Shown here: piece by piece, positions 38,306 through 50,331 of the stretch
Layout of the letters: each line of letters begins with the position of its first letter
How positions within the stretch are numbered: position 1 is the stretch's first letter
NCBI RefSeq assembly: GCF_001401805.1
Contig: NZ_LKDW01000013.1
Span: 44,590-108,589 of the forward strand
From: Pseudoalteromonas sp. P1-25
GTDB taxonomy: Bacteria > Pseudomonadota > Gammaproteobacteria > Enterobacterales > Alteromonadaceae
Reading direction: 5' to 3'
Length of the DNA stretch: 64,000 nucleotides
Translations under genes and position numbers: made by a program
The notes under the pieces: generated by a model
What the model saw: the letters and a program-made list of their open reading frames with translations, nothing else
What the model was told of the DNA's origin: nothing
Database searches by the model: none

Positions 38306-38872
38306 ATGTCAGCACCAAAAATTATCGCGCTCGCGGGTAGTCTGCGCAAAGATAGCTTTAACCAAAAACTCATTAACGAAGCAGCACGTTTTGCTCTGCA
38401 AACAGGTGCTGAAGTAGAAGTAATTAAACTCGCCGATTTAAATTTGCCGTTATTTAGCGAAGACATTGAAGGGCAAGGCACCCCAGCCGATGCACAACAT
38501 TTAAAAGACAAGTTACGCGCTGCTGATGGTATTTTACTGGCAAGCCCAGAGTATAACGGCTCCATTACTGCTGCACTTAAAAATGCAATTGATTGGGCGT
38601 CACGTACTGAGCAAGGCGCTCTGCCTGCATTTCGCAACAAAGTAGTGGCATTATTTGCTACATCACCTGGTGGGCTTGGTGGCTTGCGCGGCCTAAACCA
38701 TGTACGCGATATTTTAAGTGGTATTGGCTCATTAGTACTTGCCGATCAGCTTGCTGTGCCTTCGGCATTTACTGTATTTGGCGAAGATGGAAAAATCACT
38801 GATCCAGCCACTGCTGAAAAAGTTAGCGTATTAACGCAGCAGCTCGTTTCTGTTGCTAGTAAATTAAGTTAA
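38306..38872 (+). CDS. NADPH-dependent FMN reductase family protein
   Basis: A 188-residue flavodoxin-like protein. LAGSLRKDSFNQKL is the phosphate-binding loop, and SPEYNGSITAALKNAIDW is the second FMN-binding block. It resembles chromate/quinone reductases such as ChrR/YieF. It probably reduces quinones or similar compounds. A LysR regulator gene is divergent upstream. Confidence 0.92.
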   Translation: MSAPKIIALAGSLRKDSFNQKLINEAARFALQTGAEVEVIKLADLNLPLFSEDIEGQGTPADAQHLKDKLRAADGILLASPEYNGSITAALKNAIDWASRTEQGALPAFRNKVVALFATSPGGLGGLRGLNHVRDILSGIGSLVLADQLAVPSAFTVFGEDGKITDPATAEKVSVLTQQLVSVASKLS

Positions 38873-38875
38873 TTT

Positions 38876-39322
38876 TTACGATTGTGTCGCTGCTAATTTA
38901 GCAGCGATAAAATCAGTGTGCGCTACATATAAAAGCCCAGCCACTTTGCGTATTACATACTCTTCTTGGGGATCTATCTCCCCATCGGCATACGCCAATC
39001 GCCATAATAGTTCAATAATTTCAATGCGCTGCGCCGCACTGCAGTGATCGTTAATCTGCTTAGAAAATTGAAAGTAATCAATTGCCCCATCTAAGCTGCC
39101 TGCGGCATTCGTGGTCAGCTCTTCTACTTCTGAATCTGTTAAATTAAAGTATTTTTTTAAGGTTACAGTCAGGGTGTGTTGTTCATTATGGTCAAGCTTA
39201 GAATCAGCACGCATTACCTCAATAAGCAGCGCAGCAACCGCTGTTTTTAGATCATGCTGCTCTATGCTTGGCTGTTGCTCGTCAAAAGCGGCAAACAGTT
39301 GTTTTATTTGTTTGAACATCAC
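38876..39322 (-). CDS. TerB-family protein
   Basis: A 148-residue all-helical protein with the TerB-like pattern LLIEVMRADSKLDHNEQHTLTVTL and LWRLAYADGEIDPQEEYVIRKVAGLLYV, two acidic EF-like loops repeated. Family members occur in tellurite resistance and DnaJ-like contexts, but the role of stand-alone copies is unknown. It is convergent with the FMN reductase gene, 3 nt apart. Confidence 0.88.
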   Translation of the reverse strand: MMFKQIKQLFAAFDEQQPSIEQHDLKTAVAALLIEVMRADSKLDHNEQHTLTVTLKKYFNLTDSEVEELTTNAAGSLDGAIDYFQFSKQINDHCSAAQRIEIIELLWRLAYADGEIDPQEEYVIRKVAGLLYVAHTDFIAAKLAATQS

Positions 39323-39417
39323 ATATTCTCTTTTTGGGTGTTAGACTTAACTTAAATACATCGTGCTTAATGTTTTATTAATGGGTATTAAGTTCGCAAA
39401 TTAAAGGATACATTTTT

Positions 39418-39780
39418 ATGAAAGGCTTATACACACCGCATTTAATTGCTGGCGCTGCATTGCTAGCCTTTTCTGGTATAGGGAGCGCCTTTGCAGAAGT
39501 GGGCGAAAAAGAAAAGTCATACGACTTTGATAACAAAGTGCATTACTACCAAACCAAAATTGACAACAGCAATTATAAAATAGAAATACAATCAGACGAT
39601 TACAAACACTTTGCTAATCAAAGTATGTTTTTACTGCGCCATGCAGACAGGTTATGCCGTGGTAACACTTTTATGTTAAAAGTGCTTGAAGGCGTGCAAG
39701 AGTACGAACGTTTTCCTACTAAGCCACGCGCTTATCAACCACCTTTAACGGTTTTATTGCAATGCGAGGAGCCTGAATAA
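39418..39780 (+). CDS. Small exported protein, DUF3718-like
   Basis: A 120-residue protein with a signal peptide (LIAGAALLAFSGIGSAFA). The C-terminal part LCRGNTFMLKVLEGVQEYERFPTKPRAYQPPLTVLLQC holds two cysteines likely joined. The pattern resembles the DUF3718 family of marine gammaproteobacteria. The function is unknown. It is convergent with the next secreted protein gene, 5 nt apart. Confidence 0.75.
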   Translation: MKGLYTPHLIAGAALLAFSGIGSAFAEVGEKEKSYDFDNKVHYYQTKIDNSNYKIEIQSDDYKHFANQSMFLLRHADRLCRGNTFMLKVLEGVQEYERFPTKPRAYQPPLTVLLQCEEPE

Positions 39781-39785
39781 TACGC

Positions 39786-40379
39786 TTACTCTTCGTATCC
39801 CCATGGTGCAGCGGGTGGCGTAATAGGTTTAGTTAAATCAAAGTCCACCTTAAACTCGCGCCCTTGGCGAATTAGCCTATAAGTAAACACCTCAGGATAA
39901 ATATACATTTGCCATGTATTACCTGCCGACTGTGCAATACCTTGTGCTACAAATAATTCTTTAGAGTATTGATCGGCCGGGAAAGACTGCATTTGTGCAA
40001 AACCGGCATCAAGTGTATGACCGCCATACATAGTTGAAGCATCGTCGCTGCCATCTTTATGACGATGATCATGCTTTAAGCTCAAACCACTGCCCGTTTT
40101 AGTAATGATCCACGTACGCGATGCATCATCTCCCACATGAAATGGCACTTGCAGCTCGCTATCTGTACATTTACGTACATGCATAACTAGTTTTTTATTT
40201 TCAAATGAGCTCGGGCCTTTTGCGTTATCTACGCTTACTTTGCCCTCAAACGCTTTACCACAATGCGCTGCAATATTATTAAAAAACGCATCATGTGTGG
40301 GTATAGACACCAAAGGCGCTGGGCGCGCAAAAGCTGCTGATGAGGCAAGTAATAAGGTTGCTGCCGTTAATAATTTCAT
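39786..40379 (-). CDS. Exported protein of unknown function
   Basis: A 197-residue protein with a signal peptide (MKLLTAATLLLASSAAFA). The mature part has HVRKCTDSELQVPFHVGDDASRTWIIT, LKHDHRHKDGSDDASTMYGG and a C-terminal TYRLIRQGREFKVDFDLTKP. The histidine-rich HDHRHKDG stretch could bind metal. I do not recognise a characterised family, though similar exported proteins are common in Alteromonadales. Confidence 0.75.
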   Translation of the reverse strand: MKLLTAATLLLASSAAFARPAPLVSIPTHDAFFNNIAAHCGKAFEGKVSVDNAKGPSSFENKKLVMHVRKCTDSELQVPFHVGDDASRTWIITKTGSGLSLKHDHRHKDGSDDASTMYGGHTLDAGFAQMQSFPADQYSKELFVAQGIAQSAGNTWQMYIYPEVFTYRLIRQGREFKVDFDLTKPITPPAAPWGYEE

Positions 40380-40422
40380 AAAGTACTCTTATAATAGTTT
40401 TTTAATACCATAGCGGTTTAAG

Positions 40423-41406
40423 CTAATAATGGGAAATAGCTGCGGTGAGTGGCTTTTCTGCTCTGTTTTTCATTAATGTTAAAAGTGAATGATGGAAGTC
40501 TTGAAAAATTACCTCACCCCATATTCGCGAATAAACACCAAAATTTGTATTATCTTGCACGGTTGTTTTTAAAGTTAAAATGGTATGACCGCTTTTATCT
40601 TCACTTAACGCATACCCACCGTAAAGAGGTGAAAAGTATTCGCCGCCTAGCTTTACGTGTTTATCGAGTGCGTCATCGGGAATGGCATCAGGGTCTATCT
40701 CAAATCTATAAAGCATCTGTTTATTTGGCTGCCAATCCGTAATCACTTCCTTAAATATAACCCCTTTTTGCCATTTACTGATTCTAACAGCCCCAACACC
40801 CGTAGCATTCATATTTGCCTCTAAAGGTTTAGGTACACCTATTAATTGAGTGAGTGAAAATGGTAATTCTTGTGGCTCTATCTTGCTTACATTTGCAAGC
40901 TGCTGCCATACACGATTTATAGGCGCTTCAATAACTATAGCGTTGGTGACTTCATATGTTTTTGATAAGTGTAAATAATTCACCTCAATAGGTGAGAGCA
41001 ATACAGGAAGCAAAGCAATTGAAAGTAAAGAGCGGTTAGCATTTTTTGTTTTACGGTGTTTAATAAAGCCTGCCAGTAAACCGCCCATACTTGCAAAGAG
41101 CATAAAGGCAGGTAATGCCATTGCCACGCAAATGCTACCTTCAAGTAACGTAATAACACTTACAAGTAAAAAAACAAAAATTGGTTGCCAAGCAATTGTC
41201 ACCATTTGCCTTTTAGTTAATGTTTTTGAGCTTTTAAATTCAAAATGAATACGAATATAGCCAATTGCAACGGGCACTAAAAACATAAAGGAAATAGACA
41301 CAAGGCTGCTTAAATTGTATGTATCAAGTAGATCTACAAACAGCCGCATAAATATGCCGTAAAGCGTACCGAGTAAAATACCAATTGATTTAGGGGATTG
41401 AATTTG
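40423..41406 (-). CDS. Membrane protein with C-terminal SRPBCC-like domain
   Basis: The protein has about 328 residues from the chosen ATG at 41406 (MQIQSPKSIGILLGTLYG); the frame extends ten residues further to 41436. Four to five membrane helices fill the first half. From about residue 160 a START/SRPBCC-like domain follows (IVIEAPINRVWQQLANVS, HTILTLKTTV). The fold suggests lipid or polyketide binding at the membrane surface, but the function is unknown. Confidence 0.75.
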   Translation of the reverse strand, partial: QIQSPKSIGILLGTLYGIFMRLFVDLLDTYNLSSLVSISFMFLVPVAIGYIRIHFEFKSSKTLTKRQMVTIAWQPIFVFLLVSVITLLEGSICVAMALPAFMLFASMGGLLAGFIKHRKTKNANRSLLSIALLPVLLSPIEVNYLHLSKTYEVTNAIVIEAPINRVWQQLANVSKIEPQELPFSLTQLIGVPKPLEANMNATGVGAVRISKWQKGVIFKEVITDWQPNKQMLYRFEIDPDAIPDDALDKHVKLGGEYFSPLYGGYALSEDKSGHTILTLKTTVQDNTNFGVYSRIWGEVIFQDFHHSLLTLMKNRAEKPLTAAISHY

Positions 41407-41436
41407 CATTATATTTCTTATTATTTGAGTAACCAT

Positions 41437-41758
41437 TGAACGTAGCAGATGCGCTATATCAGTTCAATTAAAATACACAGACCACTACTTAGACTAAAGG
41501 ATAACAGCCCTACTTTTATAATGCTTCATCTAATTAGAACAAGCAGAAAAAATATAAGCACATGATTTAAAATAAAATAAAGTTAAGTTTATTTTCTAGC
41601 TGAGAAATTCAACTCGCAGGTTTAGCGTTAAATAAAGCCATACACGACCTTTTGCCTATACATTCCTGAGTAAAAGCTGATCTACCCTGCTCCTTCACTA
41701 TTCATTTGCTTTAACAAAAGCCGTATTAATAAATAAGCAACGAGTAACAGGAGGGACT
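41437..41758. other. Intergenic region upstream of the DUF3360 gene
   Basis: About 320 nt of AT-rich DNA. The only clear element is AGGAGG just before the ATG at 41759. I see no recognised operator, repeat or RNA here. The region probably holds promoters for both divergent genes. Confidence 0.5.
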
Positions 41759-43267
41759 ATGTCAGTAACCCCAAAGGGTCACAATTCAGATCACAAAGAT
41801 ACATTGCACGACAATACCAACAGCTATCAAAACAACCATAAACCCAGCTCAGAGTTTAATACTCGCGACGAGTATCTCGAACATGAATTACAGATTATGC
41901 AGCCTAAGCGCTGGCGGCCTAATTTACCATTTAAAGACTACCGCTTTGAATTTGAAGACACCATTCCAGCTATGGCGGGCACCATTGGTAAAGTCGTTAT
42001 GGTGGGGGCTATTGCCGCTACTTTTGCAGCGCCACTGGGTTTAAGCGATGCGTTTGTGTTAGAAAACGTACGCTATGAATTACTCATTGTTTCTATTTTT
42101 ATTATTTTGTTTTCGGGCTTTATTTTACCCACGGCTAACTTAGCCGGTACTCACGGCCCACTTATTCCGTTAATCCCCATCGTTGTTGCCGCTGGCGGCC
42201 ATCCTATGGCATTTGGCTTACTCATTGGTGCCTTTGGCTTTATTTTAGCCATAACCAAAGGAGGAAGTTTGCTCGCACGCTTAACCAGTAAAGGGGTGTG
42301 CGGAGGCTTACTCATATACTTAGGCTTTATTGGTACTATTTCGCAAGTTAAAAAGCTGTTTGCATGGGCTGAGGTCATTGATATGGCACACATCGCATTT
42401 ATTGTTATTTTGGCGACCATTTTATTGTATGCGTTACTTGAGCATTTTAAAAAGCGCTGGCTAGCTGTGCCGCTTAGCTGCCTTATTGGCGGTGGAGTTG
42501 CCTTTGCACTCGGTGCGCCGTTTGAATTTAATACCGCGCCGGGCTTACCTAATATGAACCCAGCTTATTGGTGGGGCGAAAACACGGGTTGGATGCTTGG
42601 CCTACCAACACTTGAAAGCTTTGTGGTTGTGCTGCCGTTTGCGGTACTGGCTGTCGCTATGTGGTCGCCGGATTTTTTAGGACATCAAGTTTTTCAAAAA
42701 ATTAGTTACCCACAACGTACTGAAAAAGTACAAATGAACATAGACGACACCATGCTAAGTGCATCGGTTAGGCAAACCTTTGGCTCGCTTGCCGGTGGTG
42801 CTAACTTTACCTCATCGTGGGGAACCTACATTGTCCCTGCCGCTATTGCTAAACGCCCTATTCCGGCGGGCGCCATTTTAACAGCTGTATTTTGTATTAT
42901 TGCGGGTTTATGGGGCTACCCTATGGATTTAGCCATTTGGCAACCCGTGCTTTGCGTTGCGCTTATTGTTGGTGTTTTTATTCCGCTGCTTGAGGCGGGT
43001 ATGGAAATGACACGCGAAGGTAAAACAACGCAATCGGCCGCTATTGTTGTGTTTGCATCAAGCTTGGTTAACCCTGCGTTTGGTTGGTCACTAACTATGC
43101 TGCTTGATAACTTAGGCTTAATTGGCTGTAAAGAGCGCAGTGCTAATTTAACTAAAATGAGCCGCTGGGTTATTCCGCTCATTATGTTTGTGGTTTTAAC
43201 CACCGTAATGGCCATTGTTGGTATGCTGCCAGGCATACCTGCGCTAATGGCAGAATTTAGACACTAA
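41759..43267 (+). CDS. DUF3360 family multi-pass membrane protein
   Basis: A 502-residue protein. A hydrophilic N-terminal 70 residues (rich in N, H and D) are followed by about eleven or twelve helices. The core HGPLIPLIPIVVAAGGHPMAFGLLIGAFG and FGSLAGGANFTSSWGTYIVPAAIAKRP recall the SulP and nucleobase-ascorbate transporter folds. It matches the DUF3360 family of Vibrio and Pseudoalteromonas. The substrate is unknown. It shares a terminator with leuD. Confidence 0.85.
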   Translation: MSVTPKGHNSDHKDTLHDNTNSYQNNHKPSSEFNTRDEYLEHELQIMQPKRWRPNLPFKDYRFEFEDTIPAMAGTIGKVVMVGAIAATFAAPLGLSDAFVLENVRYELLIVSIFIILFSGFILPTANLAGTHGPLIPLIPIVVAAGGHPMAFGLLIGAFGFILAITKGGSLLARLTSKGVCGGLLIYLGFIGTISQVKKLFAWAEVIDMAHIAFIVILATILLYALLEHFKKRWLAVPLSCLIGGGVAFALGAPFEFNTAPGLPNMNPAYWWGENTGWMLGLPTLESFVVVLPFAVLAVAMWSPDFLGHQVFQKISYPQRTEKVQMNIDDTMLSASVRQTFGSLAGGANFTSSWGTYIVPAAIAKRPIPAGAILTAVFCIIAGLWGYPMDLAIWQPVLCVALIVGVFIPLLEAGMEMTREGKTTQSAAIVVFASSLVNPAFGWSLTMLLDNLGLIGCKERSANLTKMSRWVIPLIMFVVLTTVMAIVGMLPGIPALMAEFRH

Positions 43268-43290
43268 TAATTAGAAGAGTTAAACATAAA

Positions 43291-43321
43291 AAAGCGCGGC
43301 TGATATACTCAGCCGCGCTTT
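43291..43321. terminator. Bidirectional terminator (DUF3360 gene / leu operon)
   Basis: A perfect 13-bp stem, AAAGCGCGGCTGA/TCAGCCGCGCTTT, has a 5-nt loop. T-rich flanks on both strands fit the convergent genes. Confidence 0.92.
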
Positions 43322-43349
43322 GTTTTCATATGTAATTAATTGCTTTTCG

Positions 43350-43949
43350 TTACTGCCAAGGGCGCTCAGCAGCAAGTTGTTTTTCAAACGCATCAATTTG
43401 TGGGTTTAGCGTTTCGGTCACACCAATAAAGTCTAAGCCACTTAATAAACGCTCTTTTACGTCTTTACGAATATCAAAACTAATTGGCGCAAACTTATCG
43501 CTTGTGAGTGTTTGGTTTTCAAGATCGATTTGAATGTTTATATCGTCGTACTGCTCACTAAGTACAAACAATTGCTCAAGCGTGTCAGCTGGTAGCGCAA
43601 TGGCTAGCATTTGGTTGTTGCCACAGTTATTAAAGAAAATATCAGCAAAGCTTTCCGCTAAAATTACTTCAAAACCATATTGCTTAAGTGCCCACGGCGC
43701 ATGCTCGCGTGATGAGCCACACCCAAAGTTGTCGCGCGTTAATAATATTTGCGCGCCTTGGTAGCATGGGCGGTTTAAAATAAAATCAGGGTTTGGCTCG
43801 CCGTTTTCTAGGTAACGCCAATCGTAAAACAGCGCTGCATCAAAGCCATCACGGCTAGTTGATGTTAAAAACTGCTTTGGAATAATTTGGTCAGTATCTA
43901 CATTGTTTTTATCAAGTGGGGCCATTAAGCCACTAAAAAATACGCTCAT
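43350..43949 (-). CDS. leuD: 3-isopropylmalate dehydratase small subunit LeuD
   Basis: A 199-residue swivel-domain protein. It shows NVDTDQIIPKQFL, FGCGSSREHAPWAL and FFNNCGNNQMLAI, the conserved motifs. It forms the isomerase with LeuC, converting 2- to 3-isopropylmalate. Its start overlaps the leuC stop by one base. It is the last gene of the leuABCD operon. Confidence 0.98.
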   Translation of the reverse strand: MSVFFSGLMAPLDKNNVDTDQIIPKQFLTSTSRDGFDAALFYDWRYLENGEPNPDFILNRPCYQGAQILLTRDNFGCGSSREHAPWALKQYGFEVILAESFADIFFNNCGNNQMLAIALPADTLEQLFVLSEQYDDINIQIDLENQTLTSDKFAPISFDIRKDVKERLLSGLDFIGVTETLNPQIDAFEKQLAAERPWQ

Positions 43950-45349
43950 TAGGCTTCTCCTCTAATATCAACAAAGTGACCATGTATTGCAGCAGCTGCC
44001 GCCATTGCAGGGCTCACTAAATGCGTACGCCCGCCACGGCCTTGGCGGCCTTCAAAGTTACGGTTAGACGTAGATGCACAGCGCTTACCTGCTTCTAAGC
44101 GGTCGTCGTTCATTGCTAAACACATTGAACAGCCCGGCTCGCGCCACTCAAAACCTGCCGCTTTAAAAATATCGGCCAAGCCTTCGTCTTCAGCTTGCTT
44201 TTTAACAAGGCCAGAACCCGGTACGATTAACGCTTCTATGCCAGCCACTACCTGTTTGCCTTCAACAATTTTTGCCGCTGCACGTAAATCTTCAATACGG
44301 CTATTAGTACACGAACCAATAAATACTGTATCAACTTTAGCGCTTGATAATTTATCGCCCGCTTTTAAGTCCATGTATTTAAGAGCACTGCGTATAGCAT
44401 CAGCTTTAATTAAATCAGGTTCTTGATCAGGGTCGGGTATGCATTCATCAACGCCAATTACTTGCTCTGGGCTGGTGCCCCATGTAATTTGTGGCTGAAT
44501 GTCGTCGGCTTCAAGCTCAACACTTAAGTCAAACTCAGCGCCTTCATCTGTTTTTAAAGTTTCCCAATATTCAACTGCGGCATCAAAGTCAGCACCTTTT
44601 GGCGCAAATGGGCGGCCTTTTAAGTAATCATAGGTAATTTGATCTGGTGCTATTAAACCTGCTTTTGCACCCATTTCAATACTCATGTTACATAGCGTCA
44701 TACGGGCTTCCATTGAAAGCGCTTCAATGCCTTCACCACAAAATTCAGCAACATAGCCTGTACCACCAGCAGTACCTAATTTACCAATAACCGCCATAAT
44801 TAAGTCTTTAGAGGTGACAGTTGGGCGAAGCACCCCGTTAATTTGAATTTTTAACGACTTTGCCTTTTTTTGCTGTAGCGTTTGCGTTGCTAATACGTGC
44901 TCCACCTCAGACGTACCAATACCATGCGCTAATGCGCCAAACGCGCCATGCGTAGAGGTATGGCTATCGCCACATACAATGGTAGTGCCAGGCAAGGTAA
45001 TACCTTGTTCAGGCCCCATTACATGCACAATACCTTGGTTAATTGAGTTTAAATCGTAAAGTACAATGCCAAACTCTTTACAGTTAGCATCAAGTGCCAT
45101 TAACTGGTTTTTAGAGACTTCACTTGCGGCATCAAGTGATCGGCTTTTAGTCGATACATTATGATCCATCGTTGCAAAGGTTTTTTCTGGGCAACGTACT
45201 TTACGGTTTTTTTCACGTAGGCCTGCAAAAGCCTGCGGTGATGTCACCTCGTGTACTAAATGACGGTCAATATAAAGTAAATCAGTTTGCTCGTTTATGC
45301 TGGCAACGGTGTGTGCTTGCCAAATTTTGTCGTATAACGTTTGGGCCAC
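43949..45349 (-). CDS. leuC: 3-isopropylmalate dehydratase large subunit LeuC
   Basis: A 466-residue aconitase-family protein. The 4Fe-4S ligands are Cys in FIGSCTNSR and the pair in GCSMCLAMN. Other conserved blocks are [12 protein letters not shown] and [13 protein letters not shown]. It works with LeuD in leucine synthesis. It is 55 nt downstream of leuB. Confidence 0.98.
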   Translation of the reverse strand: MAQTLYDKIWQAHTVASINEQTDLLYIDRHLVHEVTSPQAFAGLREKNRKVRCPEKTFATMDHNVSTKSRSLDAASEVSKNQLMALDANCKEFGIVLYDLNSINQGIVHVMGPEQGITLPGTTIVCGDSHTSTHGAFGALAHGIGTSEVEHVLATQTLQQKKAKSLKIQINGVLRPTVTSKDLIMAVIGKLGTAGGTGYVAEFCGEGIEALSMEARMTLCNMSIEMGAKAGLIAPDQITYDYLKGRPFAPKGADFDAAVEYWETLKTDEGAEFDLSVELEADDIQPQITWGTSPEQVIGVDECIPDPDQEPDLIKADAIRSALKYMDLKAGDKLSSAKVDTVFIGSCTNSRIEDLRAAAKIVEGKQVVAGIEALIVPGSGLVKKQAEDEGLADIFKAAGFEWREPGCSMCLAMNDDRLEAGKRCASTSNRNFEGRQGRGGRTHLVSPAMAAAAAIHGHFVDIRGEA

Positions 45350-45404
45350 TTGCTAATTCCCTACTTTGTTAAGTCGCAGCATAACGGTGCTGCGCCTTTA
45401 ATAA

Positions 45405-48031
<2,627 letters not shown>

Positions 48032-48090
48032 AACTGCCCCTCATTCCTCGATTACCCAAATTTCAATTTATCCCAGCCGCGAGATAATAA

Positions 48091-48115
48091 AAAACCCCGC
48101 AATTGCGGGGTTTTT
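48091..48115 (-). terminator. leu operon attenuator terminator
   Basis: A perfect 10-bp stem with an AATT loop, AAAACCCCGC/GCGGGGTTTT, is followed on the minus strand by TTATTAT. A second GCGGGG copy lies at 48145-48150 in the leader ORF. It can pair with the CCCCGC arm to form the antiterminator, so the two hairpins exclude each other. Confidence 0.93.
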
Positions 48116-48139
48116 AGTGTTTAACTCGATGCAAACACA

Positions 48140-48208
48140 CTAATCCCCGCTCACTGACCATAGCAGTAAGAGGTTAAGTTTTAGTGTAATTAAACGAAAA
48201 TTTTGCAT
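48140..48208 (-). CDS. leuL: leu operon leader peptide
   Basis: A 22-residue ORF that begins MQNFRL and has seven leucines, four of them consecutive codons (CTC TTA CTG CTA, residues 13-16), then WSVSGD and a TAG stop. Ribosome stalling at the leucine run when charged tRNA-Leu is low should free the antiterminator (GCGGGG of codons 20-22 with the terminator's CCCCGC). The layout matches leu attenuation in enterobacteria. The ribosome-binding site is weak (AAGAAACAAG). Confidence 0.93.
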   Translation of the reverse strand: MQNFRLITLKLNLLLLWSVSGD

Positions 48209-48436
48209 CTTGTTTCTTGTGTGTGTGTTCAGTGAGGCCTATTTTTATCATTACAGCGCAGTGGGTGCAAGCATAAATATTCCAAATCAAGGAATGAAAA
48301 CCCCACATTAAAGAAATTTATATACCTAAAAATAGCACATTAAGGTTTTATAAATCACACAACTGCACTTTTTGGCTTAAATTAATGTGTTGAGTAAACT
48401 TGCGTGCTTAGATTAACTTATTGCTAATTTTTTAAG

Positions 48437-49057
48437 CTAAACCTGATTATTTGTTTCACGAATATAATGCCCTGCACCGCGGGTGATATAACGCAGCTGC
48501 CAAATAACACGCTCAATTAATTCATCACGTTGCTGACCTTCAATGTCGAGTGCTTCAGCACCGGCATTAAATACCAGCGTTACCATGGCTTCGGCCTGAA
48601 TATAAGCGTGGATTGAATCGCACTTGGTTTCGCTTTCTAAATAATGCGCAAGCTCTAAAATAAAGTGTTTTACCTCACGTGCAACAGCAGCTCTAAAGGC
48701 TTTTGAGGTGCCAGAACGTTCTCGCAGCAGTAATCTAAATTGGTTGCTTGAGTTATCAATAAACTCCATAAAGGTAACAACCGAGGTATTTATTACGCTA
48801 CCACCACTGGCTATACGTCTGCGAGCTTGGCGCATAAGCTGACGAAGCGTTAAACCGGCTTCGTCGACCATGGTTAAACCTAGCTCGTTCATGTCTTTAA
48901 AGTGGCGATAAAAAGAGGTGGGGGCAATACCTGCTTCGCGGGCAACTTCGCGTAAGCTTAAATTAGAAAAACTATGATCAGCACTTAGCTGATTAAATGC
49001 CGCCTCAATTAAGGCTTGTCGTGTTTTTTGTTTCTGTTGTGCTCTAACACCCGACAT
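48437..49057 (-). CDS. fabR: FabR, repressor of unsaturated fatty acid synthesis
   Basis: A 206-residue TetR-family protein. The helix-turn-helix [30 protein letters not shown] matches FabR. The C-terminal helical domain binds acyl thioesters in the family. It is divergent from the desaturase gene. A FabR-type palindrome lies on that gene's promoter (49154-49171). In E. coli fabR is next to sthA; here the desaturase gene lies between them. Confidence 0.94.
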   Translation of the reverse strand: MSGVRAQQKQKTRQALIEAAFNQLSADHSFSNLSLREVAREAGIAPTSFYRHFKDMNELGLTMVDEAGLTLRQLMRQARRRIASGGSVINTSVVTFMEFIDNSSNQFRLLLRERSGTSKAFRAAVAREVKHFILELAHYLESETKCDSIHAYIQAEAMVTLVFNAGAEALDIEGQQRDELIERVIWQLRYITRGAGHYIRETNNQV

Positions 49058-49124
49058 CCACAGCTCCCTGAGTAATTTTATATGAAGTTTTAATGATAAT
49101 TAGCCGAATTGTCTAGTCTAATAC

Positions 49125-49153
49125 TTGACGCCAAGAGATTGAAACACTATTTT
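49125..49153 (+). promoter_or_regulatory. Sigma-70 promoter of the desaturase gene
   Basis: TTGACG (-35, 5 of 6) and TATTTT (-10) are separated by exactly 17 nt. Transcription would begin near 49160, which is inside the FabR palindrome. Confidence 0.7.
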
Positions 49154-49171
49154 AGCTTACAGTTGTACGCT
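49154..49171. promoter_or_regulatory. FabR operator
   Basis: AGCTTACAGTTGTACGCT is an 18-bp palindrome with one mismatch, close to the AGCGTACA-N2-TGTACGCT pattern I recall for FabR sites at fabA/fabB. It begins directly after the -10 box, so binding should block transcription start. Confidence 0.75.
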
Positions 49172-49184
49172 GAGAGTAAAAACG

Positions 49185-50318
49185 ATGAATAAACCACCGA
49201 TTATTTGGACAAACGTCCTATTTTTTAGCCTAACCTTTTTGGCGGCTGTCACCCTTGTACCTTGGTACGGCATTAGTTACGGATTTACCAGCGCGCATTG
49301 GATTGCATTTGTAGGCTGTATGTTTTACGCAGGCCTATCTATCACTGCCGGATACCACCGATTATGGGCGCATAAAGCCTATAACGTTCACCCTGGAATA
49401 GAATTTATTTTTGCACTTGGTGGCGCATTTGCTTTGCAAAACAGTGCGTTGCACTGGAGTAGCGATCACCGTATACACCACGGTCAAGTAGATGACCCAG
49501 TAAAAGACCCTTACGCCGCAACTAACGGTTTTTGGTACAGCCACATTGGCTGGATGCTACGTGATTACCAAGGCGATAGTTATAACGATTACAGTAATTG
49601 CCGTGATTTACAGCGCAACAAAATTGTTATGTGGCAACACAAGCACTACTTAAAGCTTGTTATAGCCATGAATGTCGGTTTACCGCTTGTGCTTGGTTTA
49701 TTGGTAGGTGATGTGTGGGGCATGCTACTACTTGCCGGTTTACTGCGTTTAGTATTGAGCCAACACTTTACCTTTTTTATTAATTCATTGGCTCATATTT
49801 GGGGTTCACGCCCATATACTGAAAAAAATACCGCGCGCGATAATGGCTTTTTAGCGTTATTTACTTATGGCGAGGGTTACCATAACTTTCATCATATTTT
49901 TGCAAGCGACTACCGTAACGGCATTAAGTGGTTTCATTACGATCCAACTAAATGGATGATTCGCTCTTTAGCAGCGCTCGGTTTAGCCAGTAAATTAAAG
50001 CGCACTCCAGTTGAGCGCATAGAAAAAGCCAAAGCCGAAACGCTAATGAGTAAAACGCAAACGCGCCTTTCAAAATTGCCTTTAGCGCAAGATAAGCTTA
50101 CATTATTACAACAAGAGTACGATTTACTGCTGAAAAAACTGCAAAATTACTGTTCACTACAAAAACAAGTGTTAGAAGCTAAAAAAAATAACATGGCAAA
50201 GCAGTGTGAACAATCAGCATTAATGACACAATACCATGAGCTGGAAGCCGCCTGGGAAAATCAAAAACAGGCATGGCTAGCACTTAATGCGAGGTTATTA
50301 AAAGCCTCTTTTAATTAA
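49185..50318 (+). CDS. Acyl-CoA delta-9-type fatty acid desaturase
   Basis: A 377-residue protein with four helices in two hairpins and all three histidine boxes: HRLWAH, HRIHH and HNFHH. A long C-terminal coiled-coil-like tail (about 285-375, rich in K, E and Q) extends past the enzyme domain. It introduces a double bond into saturated acyl chains, aiding membrane fluidity in the cold. Its promoter carries a FabR operator. It is 13 nt upstream of sthA and probably cotranscribed. Confidence 0.93.
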   Translation: MNKPPIIWTNVLFFSLTFLAAVTLVPWYGISYGFTSAHWIAFVGCMFYAGLSITAGYHRLWAHKAYNVHPGIEFIFALGGAFALQNSALHWSSDHRIHHGQVDDPVKDPYAATNGFWYSHIGWMLRDYQGDSYNDYSNCRDLQRNKIVMWQHKHYLKLVIAMNVGLPLVLGLLVGDVWGMLLLAGLLRLVLSQHFTFFINSLAHIWGSRPYTEKNTARDNGFLALFTYGEGYHNFHHIFASDYRNGIKWFHYDPTKWMIRSLAALGLASKLKRTPVERIEKAKAETLMSKTQTRLSKLPLAQDKLTLLQQEYDLLLKKLQNYCSLQKQVLEAKKNNMAKQCEQSALMTQYHELEAAWENQKQAWLALNARLLKASFN

Positions 50319-50331
50319 TTTAGGAGTGGCT

